Assembly (NCBI RefSeq): GCF_029167235.1
Contig: NZ_JARFTR010000098.1
Location: forward strand, 26,551-90,550
Source of the DNA: Kamptonema sp. UHCC 0994
Lineage (GTDB): Bacteria > Cyanobacteriota > Cyanobacteriia > Cyanobacteriales > Microcoleaceae
DNA: 64,000 nucleotides
Direction: 5' to 3'
The notes under the pieces were generated by a model that saw nothing but the letters and a program-made list of their open reading frames with translations, was not told where the DNA came from and did not search any database. This document shows, piece by piece, positions 44,538 through 53,481 of this stretch. Both the position numbers and the translations under genes were made by a program. The stretch's first letter is position 1. The number at the start of each line of letters is the position of its first letter.

Positions 44538-45248
44538 TTAACAAGCACCGCTTTTATGAAGTACAACCCAAACTGTTTTCCAAATCAAGTTGAGGTCATA
44601 AATAACAGACCACTTATGCTGATAATCAATATCCATCCGCACAATGTCTTCAAAATCTTTGACCGTCGAACGTCCGTTTGCTTGCCATTCACCAGTAATA
44701 CCAGGCTTGACATTTAATCGCATCCAGTGGTGGCTTTCATAATTAGCAACTTCATCTTGAGTTGGCGGTCGAGTTCCTACCAAACTCATATCTCCTATCA
44801 GTACGTTCCAAAATTGCGGTAATTCATCCAAGCTAGTACAGCGGAGGAAACGCCCTACTCGTGTAATTCGAGGATCGTTCTCATTCTTAAAAATGTGACC
44901 TTTGGCTTCGTTATTGACTAAATGCTTTAGAGTTTCCGCACCGACAACCATTGAACGGAATTTCCAAATTTTGAAATGTTTTCCGTTAAAACCGCAGCGA
45001 ACCTGACTGTAAAACAGTGGGCCTGGGTTGTCGAATTGCATTGCGATCGCCACTGGAATTGCCACAATCGCAGTTAGGGCTAATCCTACCAAAGCTCCCA
45101 ATATATCAATCAAGCGCTTTGCGAGGCTAGTTACAGATGGATGAACTGGCTCGTTGGACTGATGAACTGTGTAATTGTTATTGAGGACAACTAACACATT
45201 GATTGCGGATATTAGGGGGAAATTAGATGTGGTATTCACAGCTTGCAC
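44538..45248 (-). CDS. Bacterial sugar transferase (polyprenyl-phosphate phosphoglycosyltransferase)
   Basis: A 236-residue monotopic phosphoglycosyltransferase of the WbaP/PglC type; it would load the first sugar-1-phosphate onto undecaprenyl phosphate for exopolysaccharide. Marks: [18 protein letters not shown] (basic stretch plus re-entrant helix), [47 protein letters not shown] (the catalytic Asp-Glu dyad) and [13 protein letters not shown], ending with [14 protein letters not shown]. It lacks the long N-terminal membrane domain of WbaP, so it is of the short form, like the HepC-type proteins of filamentous cyanobacteria. The sugar is unknown. No other polysaccharide gene is adjacent. Confidence 0.9.
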   Translation of the reverse strand: MQAVNTTSNFPLISAINVLVVLNNNYTVHQSNEPVHPSVTSLAKRLIDILGALVGLALTAIVAIPVAIAMQFDNPGPLFYSQVRCGFNGKHFKIWKFRSMVVGAETLKHLVNNEAKGHIFKNENDPRITRVGRFLRCTSLDELPQFWNVLIGDMSLVGTRPPTQDEVANYESHHWMRLNVKPGITGEWQANGRSTVKDFEDIVRMDIDYQHKWSVIYDLNLIWKTVWVVLHKSGAC

Positions 45249-45438
45249 TTGGTTTTTCTAAAGGTCAATAAGCCTTCACGTAAATATCTTACGAAACTTA
45301 CTTAGGAGAGAGAGCATATATATGTTCAACTTTGCATAATCTTTAAAAATACCCTAGGCATTGTAAAGTTATTGTATATTTACTTTTTAGAAAAATAAGT
45401 TTTTAGTGAAATTACTGAGGAGTACCTAAGCTTGTGCC

Positions 45439-45490
45439 GTAACGCCGCCGGGACGGCGGTTCTTTAATACCGACAAGATGGCGGCGTTAC
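45439..45490. repeat. GTAACGCCGCC inverted repeat
   Basis: GTAACGCCGCC (45439-45449) and GGCGGCGTTAC (45480-45490) are perfect mirrors; inside lies GGACGGCGG. It is in the 262-bp gap between the Hsp70-like gene and the sugar transferase, near the 3' end of the former. It belongs to the same family as 59767-59808 and 63970-64000. Confidence 0.8.
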
Positions 45491-45510
45491 AGATTAAAAG
45501 GGCGATCGCT

Positions 45511-48500
45511 TTAAACCTCTACTAGAGATTGAGACAGAGGCTCTTCTAGCTTTTGCTGACTGCTGGCCATCAGCCTACCGAAGTATTCCCGCAGATATTT
45601 AGCCTGCTCTTGATTGAGTCGATATTGGCGATCGCCTACCCGCTCAAACAGCGGCGCAGATCCAATCATTGCCAACTCAGGATTGCCCCTAGAAGCAGAA
45701 TTTAGCAACAGCGCATCTTCTTCAGAAGGCAACAGGCCGGGAGGCAATTGACCCTCTAAAATTGGCAGAATCCTTGGTAAGCAAGTACGAGTATTAATCC
45801 CTCGGCGCTCCAAAGTCTGCGTAATTTCACTGATACCGAGAGGAGTGACGCTAAAGGCCTGCATCAGTTCCCAAAGCAGAAAATAATCGCTGTACTGCTG
45901 ACGGGGCCCATCTAAAATTTGGGGATAAAGAGGTAAAGTTGCTAAACCCCAAGCAACGCGACCAATTTTCGATTTTGGGGAAGCAGAAACAGAAGGAATA
46001 TCGGCATTGCTTGGGCGTTGCCTGCCGTAGGCATCGTGAATTACGATCGCATTAGAGAGTTTCTGGCGTAACCAACGAGCGATCGCCGGCCAAGAAGCAT
46101 TTCCCCCCGTACAAATAGCTTGATTAATCGCTACTGGGGACATTCCAGCCCGACTTAGCATAGCGTTAACTTCCCGATTTAACTGTTGAACAAAAGGCAC
46201 TAACACCTTATTTTCTAAATCTCGCCGCTTAACCTCCCAACGGCGATCGCCAATCTCCAAATTAAAGCGGTCTTGGTGCTGTAAAATCACCTTCAAATTT
46301 GCCGCCGCCGCCAACAGTTCCAATCCCAAAGGCGAACTCTCTAACCGCTGCTGTAATTGCGATCGCGCCGCCACATCCGCATATCCCCCTCGCGGCAATT
46401 GACTTAACGGGCCAAAAGATTCATCCTTGAGCAGCAATTGACAGATAATATCTTGGTCAAGAGCATTGCCAGCATAGGCAAAACTATGACAAGTAAAGTG
46501 CGAATAAGTTAAATTTTCCACGTTCTCAGGCAAATCTACCAAAGCTAATTCCGTAGTTATCGCCCCAGAATTAACAATTAAAGTACCGCCCGGTGCGATT
46601 TTAGAATTGAGATTTTGAAGTTGAGATTTAGCTTCACCAAAATTAGGGGTTAATTCCGAAAGCAAAGTTGCGATCGCATCCTCAACCACAAAAACATGAG
46701 AACTATCCGTCACCAACCCCGCACCTAGCACAGCCTCCCGGAGGTTGTGGCGGTAAGCATCAGACCAACCAGTAGGAGTCCCCAAAATCACACCTCCTAA
46801 CTCTCGCAGTGCAGCATCTAAGAGCGAGTCCTCCAGTCCCACAGCGTGCGATCGCGTAGCTCCAAGCCGTAGACATCGTAAACCGATCCCCTTCTCACCC
46901 GCCGGATTCAATGCCGCTAACAGCGCCCCCAAACCATGCAATACCGAAGCTAGAGAAACATCCTCCTGCTGCGACCACTGCAACATCGGCTCAAATAGAT
47001 CGGCCTCTTCACTCTTTGTATTCTCGTCCTGTAAAGCAGAACTCACATAGGGAATACCAATCTTCAAATAGCGCTTAAAATTTTGCAGTAAAAGCCCCTC
47101 TTCCTCCAAAGGCAGCCCCTCCTCATCCCCAGACTTAACAACCGCCTTCCCGGCCAACAGAGACACCACAGTAGGAATGCGAAAGCACTCAGATTTAGAA
47201 TTTGTGCCTTCCATCTCCCAATAAATGGGATAAACCTCTCTACTCTGCCGATTTAACAGAGCCGCAGAGAGCATAGTCGTACCAAAATCAATCCCCAAAT
47301 ACCAGTTAGAGCTTGGAGGATTTGAAGACTTGGGACTAGGGATGGGGAAGATGGGGAAATGGGGAGAGGGGGAGATGGAGGACAGAAATCTCCCCTCTTC
47401 TCCTAATCCTGGCTGCTCCTCTGCTCCTCTGCTCCCCTGCTCCCCATCTTCCTCATCAAATAACCCTACCTTTTTTTTTTCACCGCCTGGAGTTTCCAGA
47501 CTGCGTGTTACTTTACCTGTAGTTTCCACCTGTCGCGAATTTAGATCCGGCCTAGGCGGGTAATTGAGCGGCGTTGCCTCCGCCTCCATTAAACTTGCCA
47601 AAATATCTTCTAGGGTCATGCTGGAAGGATCTCCCTGAGATAACTCAGCAGCGGCGGTTTCCACATTTACAGAATAGGGCGCTGCTGCGACTGGCATTTC
47701 CAAAACTTCTGCAAATAGGTCATCAAGGCTGGTCATTTCTTCTTCGGCCGAGAGGATAAAGGGATTTTCTGCTTCCATTGGAGAGAAGTCGCTAAAAGTA
47801 AATGGTTCTGGACTGGCAAAGCTGCTGGATACTTGCGGGAGATCGCTATCGCTTCCTTCCAAACTGAAAAGGTCAGCCTGCAAACGTTCTAGCGTATTGC
47901 GATCGAGTAAGAGTGCTTGATCTTGCTCCTCCTCTGGTGGTTCTGCGGGCAACAAATTTTCGTCAGGGGATGCTTGGACGTAAATATCGGCATCCCAATC
48001 TGCTAGCGCGTCATATTCGGTACTTTCCTCGGAACTACTGTTAACAGCGTTAATGGTTTTAGGCTGTCGGATTTCTCTGGAGACGGTTTTTACGACTGTG
48101 TTTGGAAGTTGTACCTCTACAGTCTCGTTCGCATCCTCATCTCCGAAGACATTGCTTAGATCCGCAAGTGTCTCACGGCTAGCTGGGCCATCAAGTTGTG
48201 GCGGGGCTGCGGGTGCGGGTGGTTCCGAATCTAATTCGAGCAATGTTTCGCCGAATAAGCCTGCATCTGCGATCGCTGGGTTATCCGCGAAATTAGCAGC
48301 GACGAATTCTGAATCTTCTGCAACTAGAAAATCTTCCAGAGAATCATCGCTATCAACATCAGTTAGAGTTGATTCAGGAATTTGATTAGCTTCAATATTG
48401 GGAGATTCTAGTAGAAAATCTTCCAGAGAATCATCGCTATCAACATCAGTTAGAGTTGATTCAGGAATTTGATTGGCTTCAATATTGGGAGATTCTAGTA

Positions 48501-50289
48501 GAAAATCTTCCAGAGAATCATCGCTATCAACATCAGTTAGATTTGATTCAGTAATTTGATTGGATTCAATATTAGGAGATTCTAGTAGAAAATCTTCCAG
48601 AGAATCATCGCTATCAACATCAGTCAGATTTGATTCAGAAATTTGATTGGCTTCAATATTGGGAGATTCTAGTAGAAAATCTTCCAGAGAATCATCGCTA
48701 TCAACATCAGTCAGATTTGATTCAGGAATTTGATTGGCTTCAATATTAGGAGATTCTAGTAGAAAATCTTCCAGAGAATCGTCGCTCTCAGCATCAGTCA
48801 GATTTGATTCAGGAATCGGTGCTGAGGCAACATTGGGAGTATTTACTGCCTGAGACTCGAAAATCGAGACAGTAGAAACATTTCCTCTCTTACCAGAAGT
48901 TTTCTCTGGCTGCTTTGAGATTTCTACAGCAGGCGTAAAGAGGCTGTCATATAAATCCTCCACTTCTAAATCCTCCACTTCGTTGCTTTCGGCAATCATT
49001 GCCTCAGATGGCGTTTCAGCGGTGGAGGATTCTACGCTAAACAAATCATCTTCTGGGGGATCGATCGACTCTTCCTTAGTAACTGAGTGCCTGATTTCCT
49101 CTCTGTCGTGTCTTAATTGTGCAAACTGAGGAGATAGTTCAGTTCCCGGATAGGGCAGTTTTTCCTGTTCTCCGAGTTCGTCGAGATCGCTTTCATTCTT
49201 AGGCGTTTGTTCTTGACTTTGCCTACCTACAAATTCCTTTACGGCTACCTCCTTTTGAGAGAGGTTTCCCAGGGGTACTGTGGTGTCGGCTGGACGAGTT
49301 GCTGTTTCTATATTGGCTACAGGGATCGACGACTGCACATAAGATGAGGCTTCTCTGCCCAACTGTTCTGCCAAGTGGCTAACTAAAGCCGCAAACATGG
49401 CTTCACCCTGCTGTCCCAAACTGTGCATTTTTTCGAGTCCTTGGGACAAGGATTCTTGATAGGTTTGCAGATTTCTTTGTAGAGCCTCAAATACAACAGT
49501 GAGGGTGGAATCGAGCCTCATTAAGTCGCGATCGGATTGTGCCTGTAGCAGCCGTATTTGCTCAATGCGCTGGGCGGGAGTGAGCAGTTGTAGTTCCCCT
49601 GTTAAAGTTGCATTTGCCTCGCCTGTTGCCGAAGCTGAGGTCAACTGTGGGGACGATCCTCCGCTCAGGAGATTGTTGTGTAAGAACTGAGCTTCCAGAT
49701 TACTAAGGGCTTGGGCGACATCGCGAGCCAAACTTTCTTGCAAGCGGGCCATTAGTACCTGCAAGAATTCAGAAATGATTTGTTGTTGGTTAGCTTGCTG
49801 CTGAGCTAGAGAGTATTGATCTTGTCGTCGCTGTTCTAGCTGTTTAATTTCAGAGGTTAGGGCTTGCTTTTCTTGTCGTAGAGCTTGTATGTCATCTTGT
49901 AGCGGTTGCGTGAGATTTGTACGCAGGGAGCTCATTTCTCCAATCACGGCTTGCAAGATTTGCTCGGCCGTTGAGCGAACATTGCTATCGGTAGGTACAG
50001 GTATATTGGGTTCGCGATGCCTCGGCCTTGCAACTTCGCCATCGCCTTGCGGTAATCCAGATTCCTGGCCCACATCTTTCTGAGTCAGGTTTTCACGTAC
50101 AACTAGCTGTTTCGCTTCCTGTTGGGATAAATAGTTGCGAATCCGATCTAAAACTTGGCGCTGGTGGACGGTTTCGACCGAAGCCATCCAAGGTAGGCGC
50201 GGGCTAGGCTTGCTGAGTACCTCGTCAATATCAGCAAGGAGTGCCTGAATTTGATCCTGTTGAGAATTCAAGGGTGGAACCTCTACCAA
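45511..50289 (-). CDS. Large coiled-coil/acidic-repeat protein with C-terminal Hsp70-like ATPase domain
   Basis: A 1592-residue protein. Residues about 1-330 are helical with coiled coils (DIQALRQEKQALTSEIKQLE). About 340-980 is acidic and disordered and contains a block of five to six 29-residue repeats (about 491-654), each with SDDSLEDFLLESPNIE. A Pro/Ser/Gly-rich insert (about 955-990) is encoded by heptamer-like repeats. From about 993 an actin/Hsp70-fold begins (YLGIDFGTTMLSAALLNRQS), with later motifs GGTLIVNSGAITTELALVDL (phosphate 2-like) and AICTGGNASWPAIARWLRQK (adenosine-like). No substrate-binding domain of DnaK is seen. Role unknown; perhaps a regulated scaffold or chaperone. 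Monocistronic. Confidence 0.8.
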   Translation of the reverse strand: MVEVPPLNSQQDQIQALLADIDEVLSKPSPRLPWMASVETVHQRQVLDRIRNYLSQQEAKQLVVRENLTQKDVGQESGLPQGDGEVARPRHREPNIPVPTDSNVRSTAEQILQAVIGEMSSLRTNLTQPLQDDIQALRQEKQALTSEIKQLEQRRQDQYSLAQQQANQQQIISEFLQVLMARLQESLARDVAQALSNLEAQFLHNNLLSGGSSPQLTSASATGEANATLTGELQLLTPAQRIEQIRLLQAQSDRDLMRLDSTLTVVFEALQRNLQTYQESLSQGLEKMHSLGQQGEAMFAALVSHLAEQLGREASSYVQSSIPVANIETATRPADTTVPLGNLSQKEVAVKEFVGRQSQEQTPKNESDLDELGEQEKLPYPGTELSPQFAQLRHDREEIRHSVTKEESIDPPEDDLFSVESSTAETPSEAMIAESNEVEDLEVEDLYDSLFTPAVEISKQPEKTSGKRGNVSTVSIFESQAVNTPNVASAPIPESNLTDAESDDSLEDFLLESPNIEANQIPESNLTDVDSDDSLEDFLLESPNIEANQISESNLTDVDSDDSLEDFLLESPNIESNQITESNLTDVDSDDSLEDFLLESPNIEANQIPESTLTDVDSDDSLEDFLLESPNIEANQIPESTLTDVDSDDSLEDFLVAEDSEFVAANFADNPAIADAGLFGETLLELDSEPPAPAAPPQLDGPASRETLADLSNVFGDEDANETVEVQLPNTVVKTVSREIRQPKTINAVNSSSEESTEYDALADWDADIYVQASPDENLLPAEPPEEEQDQALLLDRNTLERLQADLFSLEGSDSDLPQVSSSFASPEPFTFSDFSPMEAENPFILSAEEEMTSLDDLFAEVLEMPVAAAPYSVNVETAAAELSQGDPSSMTLEDILASLMEAEATPLNYPPRPDLNSRQVETTGKVTRSLETPGGEKKKVGLFDEEDGEQGSRGAEEQPGLGEEGRFLSSISPSPHFPIFPIPSPKSSNPPSSNWYLGIDFGTTMLSAALLNRQSREVYPIYWEMEGTNSKSECFRIPTVVSLLAGKAVVKSGDEEGLPLEEEGLLLQNFKRYLKIGIPYVSSALQDENTKSEEADLFEPMLQWSQQEDVSLASVLHGLGALLAALNPAGEKGIGLRCLRLGATRSHAVGLEDSLLDAALRELGGVILGTPTGWSDAYRHNLREAVLGAGLVTDSSHVFVVEDAIATLLSELTPNFGEAKSQLQNLNSKIAPGGTLIVNSGAITTELALVDLPENVENLTYSHFTCHSFAYAGNALDQDIICQLLLKDESFGPLSQLPRGGYADVAARSQLQQRLESSPLGLELLAAAANLKVILQHQDRFNLEIGDRRWEVKRRDLENKVLVPFVQQLNREVNAMLSRAGMSPVAINQAICTGGNASWPAIARWLRQKLSNAIVIHDAYGRQRPSNADIPSVSASPKSKIGRVAWGLATLPLYPQILDGPRQQYSDYFLLWELMQAFSVTPLGISEITQTLERRGINTRTCLPRILPILEGQLPPGLLPSEEDALLLNSASRGNPELAMIGSAPLFERVGDRQYRLNQEQAKYLREYFGRLMASSQQKLEEPLSQSLVEV
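48327..48816 (-). repeat. 87-bp tandem coding repeat in the Hsp70-like gene
   Basis: Five full and one partial unit of 87 bp encode 29-residue repeats with key parts ESNLTDVDSDD, SLEDFLLESPN and IEANQI. Units are more than 90 per cent identical, so copy number probably varies between strains. Every repeat is acidic (Asp/Glu/Ser). Confidence 0.95.
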
Positions 50290-50430
50290 ATGCGGCTAAT
50301 GCGAGAGATTTCGACTCATACTGGATATCTTGACTGATACTTTTAATTTGGACAATCTCAGACAAGCTGGGACAATCCAAATATGGCAATCCTATTACTA
50401 GGAAAGGTGAACAAAGCTATTGCCGTGAGA

Positions 50431-50590
50431 CAATGGCGCTTTTTAATCTCCTGGACACCTGCAAACATTGAGGACTACGCCTATAAATAGGTACGCCTGT
50501 GTTTGCTGGTAGCAATCATCCGCGAAAGCGGTGAGTGCATGAACGTAGTCCCAAGTTGATGGGACTGATGAAAAGCCGAACCGTTGGTTT
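50431..50590 (+). ncRNA. HEARO-like RNA (IscB/IsrB omega RNA type) without its nuclease gene
   Basis: About 160 nt can fold into a closed multibranch structure. The outer stem pairs CAATGG (50431-50436) with CCGTTG (50581-50586), followed by GCTTTTTAATC (50438-50448) with GATGAAAAGC (50567-50576). Hairpin 1: CCTGCAAACA (50458-50467) with TGTTTGCTGG (50500-50509). Hairpin 2: CCGC-GAAA-GCGG (50520-50531). Hairpin 3: AGTCCCA (50547-50553) with TGGGACT (50560-50566), loop AGTTGA. This order, and words such as GAAAG..GTGAGTGCA and AGTTGATGG before GAT.AAAGCC, resemble the HEARO motif, the omega RNA of IscB/IsrB, as I remember it. No IscB/IsrB gene follows. The alternative is an unknown structured RNA. 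Confidence 0.45.
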
Positions 50591-50721
50591 CTGACTTATC
50601 TAAAATTTTACCTTCTGAGGGCGCAAATTTTCTACCTGACAAATTTGCTGCATCGAATTACGGGTTAAAAATTTCAGGCATTTTGCGGAAAAGTCTTGAA
50701 AATGGTCTTCCTAGTAATTAC

Positions 50722-50880
50722 TCAAGCGATGGGAGTTTCCACCGATGGGGGTTTGGGCAGCCGACGAATGTACTCCCTCAACACATGAGACATGGTGACA
50801 TCTTTGTGGTTGGCAAATTCTTTTAGTTTTTCTAGTTCATATTGGGTAAGCCTTAAGACTAATTTTTTATCTTTATTCAT
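50722..50880 (-). CDS. 52-residue ribbon-helix-helix (CopG-like) protein
   Basis: A short gene with ATG at 50878-50880 and TGA at 50722-50724. It encodes MNKDKKLVLRLTQYELEKLK, then EFANHKDVTMSHVLREYIRR and LPKPPSVETPIA. The pattern is an N-terminal beta strand with alternating residues (KLVLRLT), a helix, a turn (KDVTM) and a second helix with REYIRRL, as in CopG/Arc-type DNA-binding dimers. Such proteins are usually autoregulators or antitoxins. No toxin gene is beside it: the region toward the HEARO-like RNA holds none. It may instead relate to mobile DNA. Confidence 0.7.
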   Translation of the reverse strand: MNKDKKLVLRLTQYELEKLKEFANHKDVTMSHVLREYIRRLPKPPSVETPIA

Positions 50881-51288
50881 GGCTAGACGTTAATGGTACA
50901 ATATTTGGATGGTAACATGGGAAGTTATTTGGGATTTGCCCCATTAGGCAAGAGCTATAGCAAACTTTGGGCTATCATAAGCTGTGGATTTTCCTTTGAT
51001 GCTGACTTCTGGCAGGTTAGTTGGGCTTTTGCAGGCACTCAAGTCTCGCCAGTGCTGTTCCTACTGTGTCGGCACTTTCTGGACTCACCTGATGGGAAAA
51101 TCAAATAGCATTTTTATTACTTGTTGTCAAGACTGGCGCGGCTAAAAATTTCTGGTGTTTAAATGTTGCGCCTAGCTGCAATGATAGCTTTGGGCTATGA
51201 GTTCTCAGAACCGCTTTCTTTGAAAGTTGGCTGCTATTTCTAACCTCCACCGCATCTCTTTCGTGCGTTTATTAATAAAAATGGCCTC
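50881..51288. other. 408-bp region upstream of the Crp-family gene, no gene seen
   Basis: Frames here are short and look non-coding. It must hold the promoters of the ribbon-helix-helix gene (left) and of the Crp-family gene (right). A word TTTGGGCTAT occurs twice (50966-50976 region and 51189-51198), and there is no tandem repeat array. Nothing else is assigned. Confidence 0.5.
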
Positions 51289-51999
51289 ATGGATGACCGC
51301 TACCCCCCCCGTGATTCCCAGTCCAACGTTCATCAATTAATGCTCTCTACTGCTTTTTTTTCAGGCTTGCCTGAGACTGTAACTGATAGAGCAACTGTAC
51401 ACATCGTTACCCGCAGCCATCCGGCCAACCAGGTGATTTTGTTGGAGAACGACTGGGGCAGTTCAGTGTATTTCATTTTGGATGGTTGGGTGAAAATTCG
51501 CACCTACAACTTAGACGGTAAAGAAGTAACGCTCAATATTTTGGGCAAAGGAGAATTATTTGGCGAAATGGCGGCGCTCGAAGAAGCCCCGCGCTCAACT
51601 GACGTAATTACTCTCGCCCCGACTTTAATCGGTAATATGCCAGCTCAGGATTTTGTTCAGTTAATTCATGCCGAACCCTTGGCTGGGATTCGGTTGGCTC
51701 AACTGATGGGGCGACGGCTACGCCAAGTAAACCGACGGCTGAGGTTGCGCGAGTCGGACAGCACCTCACGGGTGGCAGATATTTTGTTATTTTTAGCAGA
51801 AGGCCAAGGGAAATCCTCTTTACAAGGAGGAACGGAGATTCCTAATCTCCCACACCGAGAATTGAGCAGTCTGAGTGGCTTGGCGCGGGAAACTGTCACG
51901 CGGGTACTGAGCAAGCTGGAAAAAAAGCAGTTAATTCGCCGCGATAAGGATGTCCTTTGCATTCCAGATATGCACGCCTTGGAACGCTTGTTAGTATAA
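51289..51999 (+). CDS. Crp/Fnr-family transcriptional regulator
   Basis: A 236-residue regulator. The N-terminal cyclic-nucleotide-binding fold (about 20-145) has VYFILDGWVKIRTYNLDGKE and the phosphate-binding cassette GELFGEMAALEEAPRSTDV, with the Gly-Glu and Arg-Ser that hold cAMP in Crp. The C-terminal helix-turn-helix (about 160-225) reads LSGLARETVTRVLSKLEKK. There is no iron-sulfur cysteine set, so it is not Fnr. It could respond to cAMP, possibly from the GAF-type cyclase at 56474-59101, or be of the NtcA-like group; the binding cassette favours cAMP. The universal stress gene follows on the same strand. Confidence 0.88.
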   Translation: MDDRYPPRDSQSNVHQLMLSTAFFSGLPETVTDRATVHIVTRSHPANQVILLENDWGSSVYFILDGWVKIRTYNLDGKEVTLNILGKGELFGEMAALEEAPRSTDVITLAPTLIGNMPAQDFVQLIHAEPLAGIRLAQLMGRRLRQVNRRLRLRESDSTSRVADILLFLAEGQGKSSLQGGTEIPNLPHRELSSLSGLARETVTRVLSKLEKKQLIRRDKDVLCIPDMHALERLLV

Positions 52000-52065
52000 A
52001 ATTAAAGGGCTTAGCAGTTAATAGCTTGCTAACTGCTAATTGCTAGTTGTTATTCAGGAGAAATC

Positions 52066-52551
52066 ATGACTTTTCACAAAATTTTTGTGGGCTTAGATGA
52101 TTCAGAATTAAGCCACCAAGTCTTCACTCAAGCTTTAGATTTAGCGGTAGCTAACAAAGCTGAAATGATGTTATTTCACGGCGTTATTATTAACCAATTT
52201 GGAGAAAGGGGAATGCCAATCCCGGTCGATTTTGCTATGAATTTTGAGTTGGCAGAGCAAGCTTACCAAGCTCAGACTTTGCGGGTTGAAAAGCAGTTAG
52301 AACAAGGGAAAGCGCAGTTAAAAAACTACTATGACGCAGCGGCTAGCCAGGGCATTAAAGCCGAATTTGACTGCCAGATGATTGAGGATGCTGGTCATTC
52401 TATATGTGAATTTTCCCAGAGTTGGGACGCTGATTTAATTGTATTGGGCAGGCGGGGTCGCACGGGATTAGCAGAGGTAATGCTTGGTAGTGTCAGCAAT
52501 TATGTTTTACATCACACTAAATGTGGGGTTTTAGTGATTCAAGCGCATTAA
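52066..52551 (+). CDS. Universal stress protein UspA family
   Basis: A 161-residue single UspA domain. The ATP-binding motif G-x2-G-x9-G-S/T is seen in LGRRGRTGLAEVMLGSVSNY, and the N-terminal KIFVGLDDSELSHQVF with HC-terminal CGVLVIQAH is typical. The nucleotide-binding type of Usp is expected. Members protect under stress and bind ATP or related nucleotides; partners are not known here. RBS (GGAGAA) is good. It follows the Crp-type gene with a short STRR (TAATTGCTAG-like) between. Confidence 0.92.
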   Translation: MTFHKIFVGLDDSELSHQVFTQALDLAVANKAEMMLFHGVIINQFGERGMPIPVDFAMNFELAEQAYQAQTLRVEKQLEQGKAQLKNYYDAAASQGIKAEFDCQMIEDAGHSICEFSQSWDADLIVLGRRGRTGLAEVMLGSVSNYVLHHTKCGVLVIQAH

Positions 52552-52582
52552 TAATTAGGATTTTTGTGGCATTTATCGGGTC

Positions 52583-52619
52583 TAAAATCTAAAATCTAAA
52601 ATCTAAAATCTAAAATCGG
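52583..52619. repeat. Heptamer array AAAATCT
   Basis: Five perfect AAAATCT units abut the ATG of the DUF2232 gene at 52620, leaving no classical RBS. Confidence 0.9.
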
Positions 52620-53360
52620 ATGAGTGATTATTTTGAAGCTGGCAAAGCATCTAGCCCCGTGAATTCGCCCAAAACTGAGAGCGAAAGTTATGAGATGGAA
52701 GGTTTAGAGCCAAAAGTGGAGCCTGCTGTGGCTGGCGATTTTTCTGGGCCTTTAAGCATGGTAGAAACGGCTTTTCTTGCCAGTACCGCTAGTTTAATTT
52801 GGCTAGTAAATTATTATTTTCCAATGGGCCCGCTGCTGCGGATTTTTTTCCCGGTGCCGATCGCTCTGGTATATTTGCGATGGGGTCAGCGATCGGCTTG
52901 GATGGGAGCTTTGGTTTCTGGGTTGTTGCTGTCTGTGCTGATGGGCCCGACTCGCAGTATTTTATTTGTAATTCCTTTTGGGTTGTTAAGCGTGCTTTTG
53001 GGCGGACTATGGCGGCGGGGAGCTAGCTGGTCTGTTTCGATTGGTTTGGGCGCTATTGTGGGTTCCTTTGGTTTCTTTTTTAGGTTTTGGCTGCTTTCGC
53101 TACTGCTGGGGGAAGACCTCTGGCTTTATATCACCAGTCAAGTTACTGAACTCGTAGAATGGGGCTTTGTGAAGTTAGGGGTGCTGGCTGTGCCGAGTCT
53201 AACTTTGGTTCAGGCGATCGCAGCAGGGATGATCGTACTTAATAATATTATCTATCTATTCGTTGTACATCTAGTAGCTTTACTACTCCTAGACCGCTTG
53301 GGAAACCCCATCCCCCGCCCGCCAAATTGGGTGCAAGTTTTGATTGATTATGAGGATTAA
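52620..53360 (+). CDS. DUF2232 membrane protein
   Basis: A 246-residue protein with a hydrophilic N-terminal 45 residues and about six transmembrane helices (LVETAFLASTASLIWLV, PIALVYLRWG, ALVSGLLLSVLMGP, and so on), ending RPPNWVQVLIDYED. It is the DUF2232 family seen across cyanobacteria. Its topology, with a short RWGQRSAW loop and several Gly-rich helices, is like the substrate-binding S components of ECF transporters. The gene 121 bp downstream encodes a CobT-like protein, so a link with uptake of a cobalamin precursor is an attractive but unproven idea. Start ATG at 52620 abuts a repeat array; a later start (about Met-25) is possible. Confidence 0.8.
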   Translation: MSDYFEAGKASSPVNSPKTESESYEMEGLEPKVEPAVAGDFSGPLSMVETAFLASTASLIWLVNYYFPMGPLLRIFFPVPIALVYLRWGQRSAWMGALVSGLLLSVLMGPTRSILFVIPFGLLSVLLGGLWRRGASWSVSIGLGAIVGSFGFFFRFWLLSLLLGEDLWLYITSQVTELVEWGFVKLGVLAVPSLTLVQAIAAGMIVLNNIIYLFVVHLVALLLLDRLGNPIPRPPNWVQVLIDYED

Positions 53361-53458
53361 TGGCTAATGGCTAATGGCTAATTGCTAATTGCTAATTGCT
53401 AATGGCTAATTGCTAATTGCTAATTGCTCCCCTGCTCCCCTGCTCCCCTGCTCCCCAA
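53358..53458. repeat. Heptamer arrays TAATGGC/TAATTGC then TGCTCCCC
   Basis: The DUF2232 stop codon TAA (53358-53360) is the first unit of a TAATGGC array that turns into TAATTGC and then into CTGCTCCC units, ending 23 bp before the CobT-like start. Confidence 0.9.
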
Positions 53459-53481
53459 TCCTTTGCAACAAAGCCTAGTTA

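Noticed and set aside
50560..50600. CTGATGA followed by GAAC, like a hammerhead ribozyme core
   Set aside because: No stem II or matching cleavage-site helix can be drawn, and the bases are better used in the outer stem of the HEARO-like fold.
50400..50600. 6S RNA as an alternative for the structured RNA
   Set aside because: 6S RNA is one long hairpin with a central bubble; here three separate internal hairpins form, and purK, a usual neighbour, is absent.
50893..51108. 71-residue plus-strand frame upstream of the Crp-family gene
   Set aside because: Composition and lack of RBS look non-coding; no family pattern.
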